Counted from the stretch's first letter, positions 30,092 to 39,411 are shown. The stretch: DNA of 64,000 nucleotides from Fibrobacter succinogenes (GCA_902756345.1 CACVQR010000005.1:1-64000); one strand, 5' to 3'. Program-made: numbers and translations. Notes: generated by a model not told the origin, from the sequence alone.

Positions 30092-31345
30092 TTATTCATT
30101 TACGGAATCTGTAAAGCCTGTGTCGGGGCTTTCTGAATTTGTATAGGTCGGAGGCGTGTAACCGTCGTCCTTGATGCAGCGGACAAAATGATAGTCTTCG
30201 TGGCAGAGCATGGCTTCGCAGTAATCGGTGCCGCCAAAGCGGTAATGCCTTAATTGCTTGACTTCTACATTGCCGTTTTCGTCGGGCCAGAGTGGGATTT
30301 CCTTGGAATCTAGGGTCCAGTAAGAGCCGAAAGCGTAAGTTTCGCCCGTTTCTTCGGTGCATTCGCTATCGTAATAGCGGCGGGTGAGAGTCGAAAAGTT
30401 CATGCCGTAAGCGTTCGTGGGGTAGAAGAATACTTCGGCGTCGGTAGAATACGATTGTGATCCGCTCAGTTTTCCAATTTGGTGTATAGAATAACGCGGC
30501 CTGCGGTAAGCGGTCGAGAATAAGTCGTCGTAAGAGGCCGTAGGCGAAAGATCCGAGAGCAAGTTTGCAAATTCTGTCTGGGTCGGGAGTCGCCAGCCTT
30601 CGGGGCAAATATTGTATTCGATGTCGGCGGTAGGGTATTCAAGGCCTGCATCCGTCGGGATTTTTACATTGGGCCTGTTGGCGTCAGTAAAGGGGCGGCT
30701 GCCGCTGGTCTTGTAGCGTAAATCCTGGGCCATCCAGATGCGGTCGCCTACGCTAATGGTTCTGTAGGTCTGTCCGTCGCGCACGTCGGTCAATTGTGCA
30801 AAGTTGGGCTTGTGCGGCAGTCGGGTGAATCCCCAGAATTTGATTAACGCAATGCATACATCCTGGTAAAGCTTGCCTGGGTAAATATCTTCGATTTCGA
30901 TGATAATCTTGAATACGTTCTTGAGCGGCTTTTCGAACATGATTACGTCGGCAAGGGGATCTTTGTGCCCGCGCCAATTGGGCTTGGCAAGCGTATGCAC
31001 CTTGATCAGGTTGTCGGTGGTGTTCTGGTAAATCTTGATGGTCTTTGCGAGGCTGTAATTTGTGTAAGCCGAAGAATCCCGCAAAAAACCGTTATAAAGG
31101 GTGATAAGGTCCAAACGCGGGGCCTCTACCAAGAATTCCAAGGTGATGGGCTTGTTCTTGTACTTGGCCCCCCAAACCTGAAAAAACGGGTGCACGTGCT
31201 TTTTCATGACCATGTTTTCGGGTCTGTACGTGGTTTGTCCAATGTCGGGCAGCGTTGCCGAAGCCTTGATTCCGCTAATCGGGATAGAGGTAATTGCGTG
31301 CGATAACGAAGCGGCAACAAGAACGGCAACAAAAAAACGAATCAT
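30092..31345 (-). CDS. Secreted protein with NADase-type glycan-binding-like domain and FISUMP domain
   Basis: MIRFFVAVLVAASLSHA is a signal peptide without a lipobox. Residues about 25-150 (ASATLPDIGQTTYRPENMV, ITLEFLVEAPRLDLITLYNG, LAKTIKIYQN) have the pattern of NADase-type glycan-binding (discoidin-like) domains. The second half is FISUMP (DVRDGQTYRTISVGDRIWMAQDL, NICPEGWRLPTQTEF, FVRCIKDD) with a Thr/Pro-rich tail. Unlike the three FISUMP lipoproteins at the left end it has no Ser stalk. A role in binding surface glycans is inference. Confidence 0.8.
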   Translation of the reverse strand: MIRFFVAVLVAASLSHAITSIPISGIKASATLPDIGQTTYRPENMVMKKHVHPFFQVWGAKYKNKPITLEFLVEAPRLDLITLYNGFLRDSSAYTNYSLAKTIKIYQNTTDNLIKVHTLAKPNWRGHKDPLADVIMFEKPLKNVFKIIIEIEDIYPGKLYQDVCIALIKFWGFTRLPHKPNFAQLTDVRDGQTYRTISVGDRIWMAQDLRYKTSGSRPFTDANRPNVKIPTDAGLEYPTADIEYNICPEGWRLPTQTEFANLLSDLSPTASYDDLFSTAYRRPRYSIHQIGKLSGSQSYSTDAEVFFYPTNAYGMNFSTLTRRYYDSECTEETGETYAFGSYWTLDSKEIPLWPDENGNVEVKQLRHYRFGGTDYCEAMLCHEDYHFVRCIKDDGYTPPTYTNSESPDTGFTDSVNE

Positions 31346-31479
31346 GCGAGGGCCCAAAGCTAAAGACGAGCGGAAAATATAAAAATAACTAGTTCTATAT
31401 ATATATGGATTTTTTACGAAAAATGAATAAAAAAAGGTAAAATTTTCTTTTATATTTAGATTGAAATTGAGGAAAAATC

Positions 31480-32070
31480 TTGCGGATGCGATTGTCGTAT
31501 ATATTGCTGTTGCTAGTCGGCTTTGTTGTCATGGCCGAGGCGCACCCGCATGTGTTTGCCGACGTGTCTATTAAGGCTGTATTCAGTCAAGATGCCTTTA
31601 CAGGGGTCCAGAATCGTTGGACCTTTGACGAGGTATACAGTGCGGCAATGTTTGCTTCTGCAGATGAAAATGGCGATGGTAAAATTACATGGAACGAAAT
31701 CGACGAGGTGAAAAGACTCGTGCTTGATCCGTTGCAGCAAAGCGGCTATTTTAACTATGTAACGGTTGAAAGTAAGTTTGCTCCGGCACAGAAAATCGAA
31801 GGGTTTTCGGTGGCTATGACAAATGGAAAATTGGTGCTGGATTTTAAGGTGGCTTATTCTATTCCGGCAACTTCGGAATACACGATGCTTGTCATTGTTG
31901 TCAGTGACCAGACGAATTACATTCAGATGACGACGGATATGGAAAATGCGGATGTCGATGCACCTGATGGACTTGATGTCGAGTTCTTTCCTGACGAAGT
32001 TCGTGGATTGACCTTGTTCCGGGCTTTCAGAAGTGATACGGAAGGTCTTTTTTTAAGGTTTAAAAAGTGA
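31480..32070 (+). CDS. DUF1007 family periplasmic protein with EF-hand-like loop
   Basis: A TTG start at 31480 (6 bases after GAGGA) gives a signal peptide (MRMRLSYILLLLVGFVVMAEA) and AHPHVFADVSIKAVF, the DUF1007 opening with a HxH pair at the mature N-terminus. A DENGDGKITWNE loop resembles an EF-hand calcium site. DUF1007 proteins often lie beside nickel/cobalt permeases and are thought to handle the metal in the periplasm. The next gene is such a permease, 13 bases away. Confidence 0.85.
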   Translation: MRMRLSYILLLLVGFVVMAEAHPHVFADVSIKAVFSQDAFTGVQNRWTFDEVYSAAMFASADENGDGKITWNEIDEVKRLVLDPLQQSGYFNYVTVESKFAPAQKIEGFSVAMTNGKLVLDFKVAYSIPATSEYTMLVIVVSDQTNYIQMTTDMENADVDAPDGLDVEFFPDEVRGLTLFRAFRSDTEGLFLRFKK

Positions 32071-32083
32071 TTGCTGGGGCTTT

Positions 32084-33109
32084 ATGAAGAAGTCTATTGT
32101 GTTTTTGTTTGTTCTTTTGATTGCGGTGGCGGCTTCGGCGGCTGTCAAGAAGAAACGTTTTGACGTGGGTGGGGGAGATACTCCGACTGCTGCGGAAATG
32201 GTGGCGCCTGCTGAAGGTGCGTCTGCTGTGCCTGCGGCGGTGCCAAAAAAAACGGTGGAAAAGACGCGGTCTTTTTATACGGTGATTGCGGAGGAACAGA
32301 AGGTGCTTCGTGAAAAGTTGACTGCGGCGATTTCGGCAATGAAAAGCGGTGACTGGGGCGCTATCTGGAAATTCCTTCTCATCTGCCTTGTGTACGGCAT
32401 GCTGCACGCGCTTGGCCCCGGACATGGCAAGTCGATTGTTGTGGGTTACTTTATTGCGCGTCGGGGTCGCTGGCGGCAGGGTGTTGCGCTTGGCGCAGGC
32501 ATTACCGTAACGCATACGATGAGTGCTGTTCTGCTGTTGCTTATTTTGTATGCAATTTTCAAGGCGACCGTGTTTAATGCGTTTGAGACTGGTCGCATCG
32601 GAATTGAACGGGCGAGTTACGCGCTGATTATGCTCACGGGTGTATTGCTGGTGGTGCTTGGAATTCGCGATGTGATTAAGTCGCGCAAGGGCTGTGGCTG
32701 TGCCGCTCGGATTGATACCGCGGAAGAGGCCGCGCAAGATGGTGCGTGCGCGGAATCTAGCTCTGGAATTGCGCTCCCGCCGGTTGCCCGCTGGCGTGAA
32801 ATTATCGGAGTTGCCGCCGTTACGGGAATTGTGCCCTGCCCGGCTGTGGCGTTGATTGTTCTGTTCTGCCTACTGAATTCCATGGTGGCGCTTTCGCTCT
32901 TGGGTGCGCTTGTCATTTGCATCGGCATGACGATTACGAATGTGGCCTTCGGCATTGCGGCCGTGGCATTCCGCAAGGGAATTGACAAGGGAAGTGCCCA
33001 TACCCGTATTGCGACAAAAATATACACCGTCGCGACTCTCGCAGGCGGTGTTATAATCTTTATTTCGGGGCTGTTGCTGTTTACGAACCAGTTCGCGGGC
33101 CGCGTATAA
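32084..33109 (+). CDS. NicO/RcnA-type nickel-cobalt permease
   Basis: The protein has a signal-like first helix and a soluble stretch of about 80 residues. It then has YGMLHALGPGHGKSIVVGYF, the HxxGPGHGK metal motif of the NicO family, a second motif TVTHTMSAVLLLL, and about six further helices. The loop KGCGCAARIDTAEEAA carries extra cysteines. These proteins move Ni or Co, usually outward for RcnA types. It pairs with the DUF1007 protein. Nickel handling is relevant to the larBCE genes elsewhere in the window, but no direct link is visible. Confidence 0.87.
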   Translation: MKKSIVFLFVLLIAVAASAAVKKKRFDVGGGDTPTAAEMVAPAEGASAVPAAVPKKTVEKTRSFYTVIAEEQKVLREKLTAAISAMKSGDWGAIWKFLLICLVYGMLHALGPGHGKSIVVGYFIARRGRWRQGVALGAGITVTHTMSAVLLLLILYAIFKATVFNAFETGRIGIERASYALIMLTGVLLVVLGIRDVIKSRKGCGCAARIDTAEEAAQDGACAESSSGIALPPVARWREIIGVAAVTGIVPCPAVALIVLFCLLNSMVALSLLGALVICIGMTITNVAFGIAAVAFRKGIDKGSAHTRIATKIYTVATLAGGVIIFISGLLLFTNQFAGRV

Positions 33110-33114
33110 AACCC

Positions 33115-33134
33115 TGCGGCAGAAGAATGCCGCA
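33115..33134. terminator. Hairpin between converging genes
   Basis: TGCGGCA and TGCCGCA form a 7-bp stem with a 6-base loop between the permease stop and the exbD stop. No T-run follows on either strand. Confidence 0.4.
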
Positions 33135-33141
33135 AGCGGCC

Positions 33142-33537
33142 TTATTCCGCGCTTTCCATCTCGTTAATCAGCTGGATATTGTACAGCTTTTGTACCTGTA
33201 AAATATCGAGGATGACGGCGATGCGCTCGTAAGTGGTTCCCTTGTCGATCTTGATGGCGACAGGGGATTTCTTGTTCTGCACCGTGGAGGCCTTTTCGCG
33301 GAGTTCGTCGGGGGTTCCGCGCTGGCCATTAAAGGCGAGTTCCGTCTCAGAGAGTTCGATGTACAGACCCTCGGGCGTGTCGCGCTTGGTTTCGGTCTGT
33401 GTTTCGGGCAGAATCAGCTTGAGCACCGATTCGTCTTGCTTAAAGACGGATGTCACTAGAAAGAACACCAGTAGCAAAAAAACGCAGTCGATGAGCGGCG
33501 TCATGTCGGGGCGGATTCGGCGGGTGCGCTTGGCCAT
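33142..33537 (-). CDS. exbD: ExbD, TonB energiser subunit
   Basis: A 131-aa protein with a short cytosolic start (RTRRIRPDMTPLIDCVFLLLVFFLVTS) containing the proton-relevant Asp in the only helix, and a periplasmic domain ending in a peptidoglycan-like binding fold. With ExbB it converts the proton gradient into movement of TonB. It directly follows exbB (adjacent stop and start). Confidence 0.92.
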   Translation of the reverse strand: MAKRTRRIRPDMTPLIDCVFLLLVFFLVTSVFKQDESVLKLILPETQTETKRDTPEGLYIELSETELAFNGQRGTPDELREKASTVQNKKSPVAIKIDKGTTYERIAVILDILQVQKLYNIQLINEMESAE

Positions 33538-34104
33538 TTATGCATCCTCGTTTTGAGAACGAAGGTGGTCTTTCTCCTTGAGAATGCGGCCCAGCTGCAA
33601 AAGCACATCGTTTTCAACGTTGTCCTGCTCCGATTCCATGCTTGCGTTCAAGTAGTTGAACGCGATGACGTGCGGAATGGCGACCACGAGGCCAATCACC
33701 GTCGTAATGAGGGCGAGTTTGATGCCTGTTGCGAATGCGCCTGCGTCAGAAAGGCCCGAAACGGCGATGACGCTGAAGGCGTTGAAGATGCCGAACACGG
33801 TGCCCAAAAGACCGAGCAGCGGCGAAATGCTTGCGATGTTTTCAATCGTAGTCATACCCTTCTGCAGCGGCGAGAAAGCGAGCGCGATTTCGGTGCGGAT
33901 GCTTTCCATGATGATGTGGTGGTCGGTGTTGTGGCTCACCACGCGATGCAGAATTTTAGACGGAAGGCGCTTGCGGATGCTCCTGTTGAAGAGAATCAGC
34001 GAGATGATTTTCCATACGATGATGGAATAACCGACGAAATTCATCGCTACGAGTACGTAGGCGATAACGCCGCCCTGCTGGATAAAGTCTAAGATGTAGT
34101 TCAT
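33538..34104 (-). CDS. exbB: ExbB/TolQ-like proton channel subunit
   Basis: The 188-aa protein has three hydrophobic segments and the MotA/TolQ/ExbB domain (IASISPLLGLLGTVFGIFNAFSVIAVSG, GIKLALITTVIGLVVAIPHVIAFN). It lies between tonB and exbD. A GTCATTCCGG-type repeat lies just before it (34105-34143). Confidence 0.92.
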   Translation of the reverse strand: MNYILDFIQQGGVIAYVLVAMNFVGYSIIVWKIISLILFNRSIRKRLPSKILHRVVSHNTDHHIIMESIRTEIALAFSPLQKGMTTIENIASISPLLGLLGTVFGIFNAFSVIAVSGLSDAGAFATGIKLALITTVIGLVVAIPHVIAFNYLNASMESEQDNVENDVLLQLGRILKEKDHLRSQNEDA

Positions 34105-34143
34105 GTTTATGTCATTCCGGCCTCCGAGCCGGAATCTCCTTTG
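34105..34143. repeat. GTCATTCCGGCC...GGCCGGAAT-like repeat
   Basis: GTCATTCCGGCCTCCGAGCC followed by GGAATCTCC is a short hairpin repeat (CCGG arms) between tonB and exbB. Confidence 0.5.
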
Positions 34144-34854
34144 TTAGTGAAGGTTATACTTGATTGGAATTTCCATTTTCCAGGTGTCTTTGCCAAGTAC
34201 AGCTGGAATCGGATCAAATTTGGGCACGGCCTGCACGGCGGCAAGCGCACTTTCGTTCAGCGAAGAATACGGACACGGCTTTGCCACAACCGCACCGCTG
34301 ATGCTTCCGTCTTTTGCAACGGTGAATTGCACGCGCACGGTGCCTTCTTGCTTTAGGCGGCGGGCTGTAGCGGGGTAGTCCTTCTGCTTTTCGAACGCCT
34401 TGGAAAGCCCGATAAGGTAGGCTTTCGTCACCTTCATCAGCGAATCCTTCGAAGGTTTCGGTGGAGGTGGCGGCGGTGGGGGCGGTGCCACTGGCTCAGG
34501 CGGTGCTTCGACAACGGGTTCGGCATCCGTAACCACAATCGGTTCCGGCTCTGGCTCCGGTTCAGGTTCCGGCACCGTATCTTGCACGATGTTCGGGATA
34601 ATTTTTGCGCGAACCACCTTCTTCACGATTTTCTTGATTTCGGGCGGGGGCGGAGGTGGTTGCAAGAGCAAACGCTCTACATGAATCACCTCGGCGTCTT
34701 CGCGGGTGGTAACCACCTGCGTCCGCTTCAGGAATCCCCAAGCGTAAAAGCCTGCGTGCAGCAAAACGGCGATAACAATGCCAAAGCAAAATACACGCCG
34801 CATCGTGAACGCGGAATAGGGATTGCGGGAGTTTGATTCAAATTCAAAATACAT
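34144..34854 (-). CDS. tonB: TonB, outer-membrane energy transducer
   Basis: The protein has one N-terminal membrane helix (VFCFGIVIAVLLHAGFYAWGF), a long Pro/Glu-rich spacer (PPPPPE, repeated EPEP, a run of nine prolines), and the TonB C-terminal domain (YPATARRLKQEGTVRVQFTVAKDGSISGAVV). It transmits energy to TonB-dependent receptors such as the one at 54472-56730. It is encoded 10 bases after the beta-barrel gene, in one long operon. Confidence 0.92.
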   Translation of the reverse strand: MYFEFESNSRNPYSAFTMRRVFCFGIVIAVLLHAGFYAWGFLKRTQVVTTREDAEVIHVERLLLQPPPPPPEIKKIVKKVVRAKIIPNIVQDTVPEPEPEPEPEPIVVTDAEPVVEAPPEPVAPPPPPPPPPKPSKDSLMKVTKAYLIGLSKAFEKQKDYPATARRLKQEGTVRVQFTVAKDGSISGAVVAKPCPYSSLNESALAAVQAVPKFDPIPAVLGKDTWKMEIPIKYNLH

Positions 34855-34863
34855 TAGGTCTTA

Positions 34864-36084
34864 TTAGAAGTAGTACTTCGCTTTCGCCCAGATTTCGCGG
34901 TTCTTGTCGTAGCCTGCGAGTTGGCCGCGTTTGCCGCCAAAGTGGTCGTAACCGAGCGAGAGCATCACTTGGTCAGTAACTGAGTAATCGCCCGAAACGC
35001 GCGCGTAATAGGCAAGGTTGTCTATATCGAACATTCCGTAGAGCGAGAGCTTGAGCGTGTTGTTCAGCAGTTCCTTTGAAATGCGGAAGGTCATTTCAGA
35101 GGAATTCTTTTCGGCGGCCAAGTTATGCGAATAGTCGGCGATGTACTTGTGCAAATACTGTACCATGAAAGTCCAGTTGTCGCCGGCGTACCAGTCGATT
35201 CCACCGAGGGCATTGAAGGTGTTCTTGCGGGCGTAATCGAGGTTGCTTGCGTAACCGAGCGCTTCACCGAAGTATTCTGCGATTTCAGCGCGAATCACAA
35301 ATTCTCCGAGAGGCATCGAGAGATCGCCGCCAAACATGGTCATGGTTTCGTGAATGCCGTGGATGACAATAGAATCCTTGACGGGATCGTAGCCTACGAC
35401 CGTAACGGGCGACTGGTTATGCGTATGGAGTGCTGAGATGGAAAAGTCTAGATTCGAGAGGAAGAACGAAACTCGCGTTCCGAAGTCGCCGTTCTTGAAT
35501 TTGGCATCGGGGCCTTCCGGAAAATCGAGACCCGCCTTCTCGGGCAATTCAGGACGCCACGGGTTGTCTTCGCCGAGCGGCATCTGAAAATACCGCGGCA
35601 CAGGCACGTACACGACTTCGGCATTCATGCACTCGCCGGGGTACTTGATGCGGAACCCATCAACGGCCATTCGCATGTCATCGTAATCGCTCGACATGAA
35701 TTCGGTGTAGTCAACAGGCGAAATCAGGTCGGTAACACGAAGTCCGTCGGCAACGCCCCACACGACGATTTGGCGGCCCGCACGAATTTCAAGAAAGTCA
35801 TTCTGGTAGTTGAAATATGCTTCTTGCAACTGCACTCCGGTGCGGTCTTCGAGAATGCTGTTGTGTACGCCATTCAGGCTGGTGAATAGGTAGGCGTTCT
35901 CGTAATCCACGCGAAGTTCTGCGCGCAGGCGCGTTCGCGACGTGGTAAAATCGTGCGGATGTTGCGTTTGCACGGCGTGATACGTATCCACGAACCCGTT
36001 AAACTGGAATGGAGATTCTTGGGCGAAGGCAACGCTCGCTACCGTCCCCGCAACAACCATCGTAAAAGCAGCAATCTTATTCAT
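34864..36084 (-). CDS. DUF1302-like outer-membrane beta-barrel protein
   Basis: The start at 36084 (MNKIAAFTMV) gives a signal peptide ending VAFA. The mature part is a run of alternating short beta strands with GRQIVVWGVADGLRVTDLISPVDYTEF, characteristic of the DUF1302 family, and ends with an aromatic AKAKYYF typical of outer-membrane barrels. It lies between a LolA-like protein and TonB in an operon headed by an RND permease, a gene order known for envelope lipid or lipoprotein traffic. The substrate is unknown. Confidence 0.85.
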   Translation of the reverse strand: MNKIAAFTMVVAGTVASVAFAQESPFQFNGFVDTYHAVQTQHPHDFTTSRTRLRAELRVDYENAYLFTSLNGVHNSILEDRTGVQLQEAYFNYQNDFLEIRAGRQIVVWGVADGLRVTDLISPVDYTEFMSSDYDDMRMAVDGFRIKYPGECMNAEVVYVPVPRYFQMPLGEDNPWRPELPEKAGLDFPEGPDAKFKNGDFGTRVSFFLSNLDFSISALHTHNQSPVTVVGYDPVKDSIVIHGIHETMTMFGGDLSMPLGEFVIRAEIAEYFGEALGYASNLDYARKNTFNALGGIDWYAGDNWTFMVQYLHKYIADYSHNLAAEKNSSEMTFRISKELLNNTLKLSLYGMFDIDNLAYYARVSGDYSVTDQVMLSLGYDHFGGKRGQLAGYDKNREIWAKAKYYF

Positions 36085-36089
36085 AACTA

Positions 36090-36178
36090 GATCCTTCGAC
36101 TTCGTGCTTCGCACTCCGCTCAGGATGACACTCTCTCGTCTTTCGTCTGTAGGACCGAAGGTCCGTTCTTTCGTCTAT
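36090..36178. repeat. Dispersed repeats (GTCATCCTGAGC type and CTTTCGTC words)
   Basis: Bases 36090-36132 are a third copy of the CTTCGAC...CAGGATGACA repeat. Bases 36133-36178 contain CTCTCGTCTTTCGTC and TTCTTTCGTC around the short palindrome GGACCGAAGGTCC. It separates two genes of the same operon. Confidence 0.6.
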
Positions 36179-36179
36179 T

Positions 36180-36962
36180 TTACAGTCCTCTTTCCAGGCG
36201 CGGGACGGTGAATGTCTTTGCGTCAAGCGGAATGTTGAACTTGATGTCTCCGAATTCAAGGAGCGTCTTGTGGTTGGTCTGCACGTTTTCCATGCTCATC
36301 TTGGCGATAGACCAGAAGCCGTCAACCTGAACCACGTTTTCGACCTTCAGCGAGCGGTGCAACTTGCCGAGCTTGTCGTAGTATTCCACCTTGGCGGCAA
36401 TCAGGCAGTCCTTGCGAATCCAGGAAATTTTTTTCGAGAAGATTTCGTCGCCCTTTTTCGGCACGGATTCAACCACCCAGCAATCGATTCCGTCCACTTT
36501 TTCTTCGCGGAGGAGCTTGTGGGTGTCTTCGTCGATGTTGCGCTGGCCAACGTCGTCGTAAGTGAAGTCGGAACCCATGAAGTAATCCGTCTTGGAACTC
36601 TTTCCGCTAATACGGCGCGTCTTTTTCATGGCGGGCAGGTAAAGCCACTTGTCGTCATCCTTGTTGATGTCGTCGTAATCGACCGTCAGGAATCCTGTGC
36701 CCTTCACGTCGTTGGGGTAGCGGAAGAACATAATCTGCTTGGTGTCTTTGCCCACGTCCATCGCAAACGAGGTGATCTTGCGTTCGCGCTTGGCCCCGCT
36801 CTTGTTGATGAGAGTCATCGAGAGTTCGGAACTGCGGGTGTCGCCATCGGGGCGGTCATGCACTTTTTGCACGATATCGCGGCCGGTCAATGTTTCTGCG
36901 CTCACCATGACGCTCAAGGCGACAATAATTGTCGCGGCTGTTTTTGTGAATTTCATATTCAT
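36180..36962 (-). CDS. LolA-like outer-membrane lipoprotein-sorting protein
   Basis: The 260-aa protein has a signal peptide ([22 protein letters not shown]) and the pattern of LolA-fold periplasmic proteins in RND clusters ([57 protein letters not shown]). It probably carries a lipid or lipoprotein between the RND permease and the outer-membrane barrel encoded next to it. The start follows AGGAGAAAAAT. Confidence 0.87.
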   Translation of the reverse strand: MNMKFTKTAATIIVALSVMVSAETLTGRDIVQKVHDRPDGDTRSSELSMTLINKSGAKRERKITSFAMDVGKDTKQIMFFRYPNDVKGTGFLTVDYDDINKDDDKWLYLPAMKKTRRISGKSSKTDYFMGSDFTYDDVGQRNIDEDTHKLLREEKVDGIDCWVVESVPKKGDEIFSKKISWIRKDCLIAAKVEYYDKLGKLHRSLKVENVVQVDGFWSIAKMSMENVQTNHKTLLEFGDIKFNIPLDAKTFTVPRLERGL

Positions 36963-36971
36963 ATTTTTCTC

Positions 36972-39347
36972 CTATTTTCCAAAAATCTTGAATTTCTTGA
37001 TTAAAAGCGGTGTCACGAACAGGTCGGCGAGCAGTGCCGAGACAAGACCCACGAACACCACGAAGCCGAAGTTGAACATTTGCGTTGCGGCCGAGGTGGT
37101 AAAGCCTGCAAAGGTTGCCACCATGATAATCGTCGTCATCACGAGAGCCGGACCCGCCGTGCGGAATACGTTGAGAATGGATTCGCGGTAATCGCGGGTG
37201 CGGTCGAATTCCACATGCCCGTGATTGATAAAGTGAATTGTGTCGTCAACGGAAAGGCCGATAATCATCGGGATGAGTGTTGCGGTCATCATGTCAAGCG
37301 GAATGTCCGTGAGTCCGAGGTAGCCGCCCACGAAAATACCCGGAGCGATGTTCGGAATCATGCCGATAAGGCCCGTGCGAATGCTGCCGAAGACAATCAT
37401 CAAAAGGACAGCCACAATGACTACAGAAATCAGGAACGAAGTCATCTGGCCCACTTCCAGGTACTGTTGCATGGCGGTGAACTGCGGCAAGTTACCCACT
37501 GCAGTCACCTTTGCGTCCGGGTAAAGCTTGCGTGCGAAATTCTGCAAGTCCTCGATTTCCTTCTGGAGTTCGTTGGAGTTGTAGCTCGAAATTTCAATCA
37601 TCAGGCGGAGCTTCCTGTAATCGTAATCCATCCAGTAGCTCGCTTCGCTGCCGCCCGCGTTTTCGTAGAGCAAAAGCAACTGAGCGACTTCTTCTTCCGT
37701 TTCGGGAATGGCGTATTTATCCTGACGGTTTTCGTTCAGCGTGCGGTCCAGATCCTTGACGATGTCAAGAATGGAGGTGGATCGCTTGGTAAGCGGGTAG
37801 TTGCCGGCGTGTTCCTGCAACTGTTCCAACTTTTTAAGGTTCTCGACTTCCTTGGCCTTGTCGTTTGTACCAAAGTCAATCACCAGGTCGTAAGAGTAGA
37901 AGCTTCCGATTTCGGATTCTGCCACGTAGAGCATCTTGTTCACGTATTCGACCTTGCGGCCCATGGTGCGTTCTACGTCAAAGGCGGGTTCTATCTTGGT
38001 GAGTCCGAAAACAGAAATTGCAGTCACGATGGCGAATACAATCGCAATCGGCTTGCCGTGCCCGAGAACGAATTTGCCGATAGAATCGAGAATGATTCCC
38101 ATGCGCGTGTCGCCGCGTTCAAGCACCTTGGCGTTCGGCTTCTTGTCTTTGCCGAAACTCAGGAGAATCGGCGAAACCGTTAGTGCTACAAGCAGAATAA
38201 ACGCAATAGCAATCGACGAGAGAATGCCCACGGAGCGGATCGGCTTGAGCATCACCGAAAGGAAGCTGAGCAACGCGACAATCGTGGTAAGGCCCGAGAA
38301 TAGCACCGACCAACCGGTTTCACGCATGGCGTAGAGCACCGATTCTTTGCGCTTGCCCGTAAGCATCATGTTCTTGCGGAAGAACGAGTTGATGTGAATG
38401 TTGTATGCAATTGAAACGGCGAAGGCCAAAATCACGGGCACCATGATGTTGGTCGCATCCATGTAAAGTCCGAGATAACCCACCAGGCCAAATGTCATGA
38501 TGACGCCTGCAAAAGTCGTAATCAGCGGAGAGACAATTCCGCGGAGCGAACGCGTCACCAAGAACATCACGATGATGGCGCAGAGAATCGTCATGATGAA
38601 AATACGGCCCATTTCCTGACCGATGTAAGTCATCTTCTCGAAACTCAGGTAAGGCATGCCCGTAGCGCGCGGATTCAGCGGTGCGTACTTTTCTTTTGCG
38701 ATGATTGCAGCCGTTTCGCGGCCCGTTTTCATGTCGGGCGCTTCTGCCTTCACGCCCTTCGCTTCGCCTTCAGCCTTCCATACGGAATCTTCGGGGAAGG
38801 GGCGCAGCTTGATGTTGATGAAGGCCTGCTTGCGGTCGCTCGAAATAAGCTTCTTCGCCAGTTCCGGCTTGTCAGCCAAACGCTTTTCGATTTCGGCAAG
38901 TCCCGCTTCGTCTGTCGGAATTTCTTCGGGCACAATCTGCGTGATTTCCATGCCCTCTTCGGTACCGAGCATGTATTCCAAATCGACAATCGAAGTCGCC
39001 TTGCCGTCGGAATACGAAAGGCTATCGCGCAGTTCGTTCGAAAGTTCGCGTAAAAGTTTCAGGTTGTCCGGCGTCAAGATGGAATGGTCGCTTTCTACTA
39101 GCACGCCCACGAAATAGTCGTTACCGAAAGTTTCCTTGAACTTGTCCGTTTCGACAAGCATCGGGTCGCCCTCGATAAAGTAGCTGTCCCACGAGGCCTC
39201 GACGTAGATTTTTTTCATGCCCACGATCGAAACCGCAAGCAAAACGACAAACGCCACCAGCATAATGGCGCGGTGACCGAGCAAAAATTCGCCAAAACGG
39301 CCGAATCGCTCGTTGATTTTTTCAATGTTGATTTTTGGAAGGCTCAT
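36972..39347 (-). CDS. RND-family (MMPL-type) permease
   Basis: The 791-aa protein has about 12 membrane helices in two repeats, each with one helix followed by a large periplasmic loop and five helices. The RND motifs are GTVASTI-free but include ILCAIIVMFLVTRSL and MTATLIPMIIGLSVDDTIHF (the proton-relay Asp pair). It belongs to the MMPL/HpnN branch, which moves lipids. It heads a six-gene operon ending with TonB-ExbB-ExbD, and a TTTGGAGTAGAA promoter lies upstream. Confidence 0.88.
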   Translation of the reverse strand: MSLPKINIEKINERFGRFGEFLLGHRAIMLVAFVVLLAVSIVGMKKIYVEASWDSYFIEGDPMLVETDKFKETFGNDYFVGVLVESDHSILTPDNLKLLRELSNELRDSLSYSDGKATSIVDLEYMLGTEEGMEITQIVPEEIPTDEAGLAEIEKRLADKPELAKKLISSDRKQAFINIKLRPFPEDSVWKAEGEAKGVKAEAPDMKTGRETAAIIAKEKYAPLNPRATGMPYLSFEKMTYIGQEMGRIFIMTILCAIIVMFLVTRSLRGIVSPLITTFAGVIMTFGLVGYLGLYMDATNIMVPVILAFAVSIAYNIHINSFFRKNMMLTGKRKESVLYAMRETGWSVLFSGLTTIVALLSFLSVMLKPIRSVGILSSIAIAFILLVALTVSPILLSFGKDKKPNAKVLERGDTRMGIILDSIGKFVLGHGKPIAIVFAIVTAISVFGLTKIEPAFDVERTMGRKVEYVNKMLYVAESEIGSFYSYDLVIDFGTNDKAKEVENLKKLEQLQEHAGNYPLTKRSTSILDIVKDLDRTLNENRQDKYAIPETEEEVAQLLLLYENAGGSEASYWMDYDYRKLRLMIEISSYNSNELQKEIEDLQNFARKLYPDAKVTAVGNLPQFTAMQQYLEVGQMTSFLISVVIVAVLLMIVFGSIRTGLIGMIPNIAPGIFVGGYLGLTDIPLDMMTATLIPMIIGLSVDDTIHFINHGHVEFDRTRDYRESILNVFRTAGPALVMTTIIMVATFAGFTTSAATQMFNFGFVVFVGLVSALLADLFVTPLLIKKFKIFGK

Positions 39348-39373
39348 TGTATCCTCTTTTTTTTGCGGTGCAA

Positions 39374-39411
39374 AAATAGGGATATGGGCCTAAAAATTCT
39401 ACTCCAAATGG
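39374..39411 (-). promoter_or_regulatory. TTTGGAGTAGAA promoter of the RND-LolA-barrel-TonB operon
   Basis: On the minus strand CCATTTGGAGTAGAA (39411-39397) is followed, 17 bases after its last A, by CTATTT (39379-39374). The start codon is 26 bases further. The same element and spacing occur at four other promoters (39464, 45027, 52869, 54428). Confidence 0.75.
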
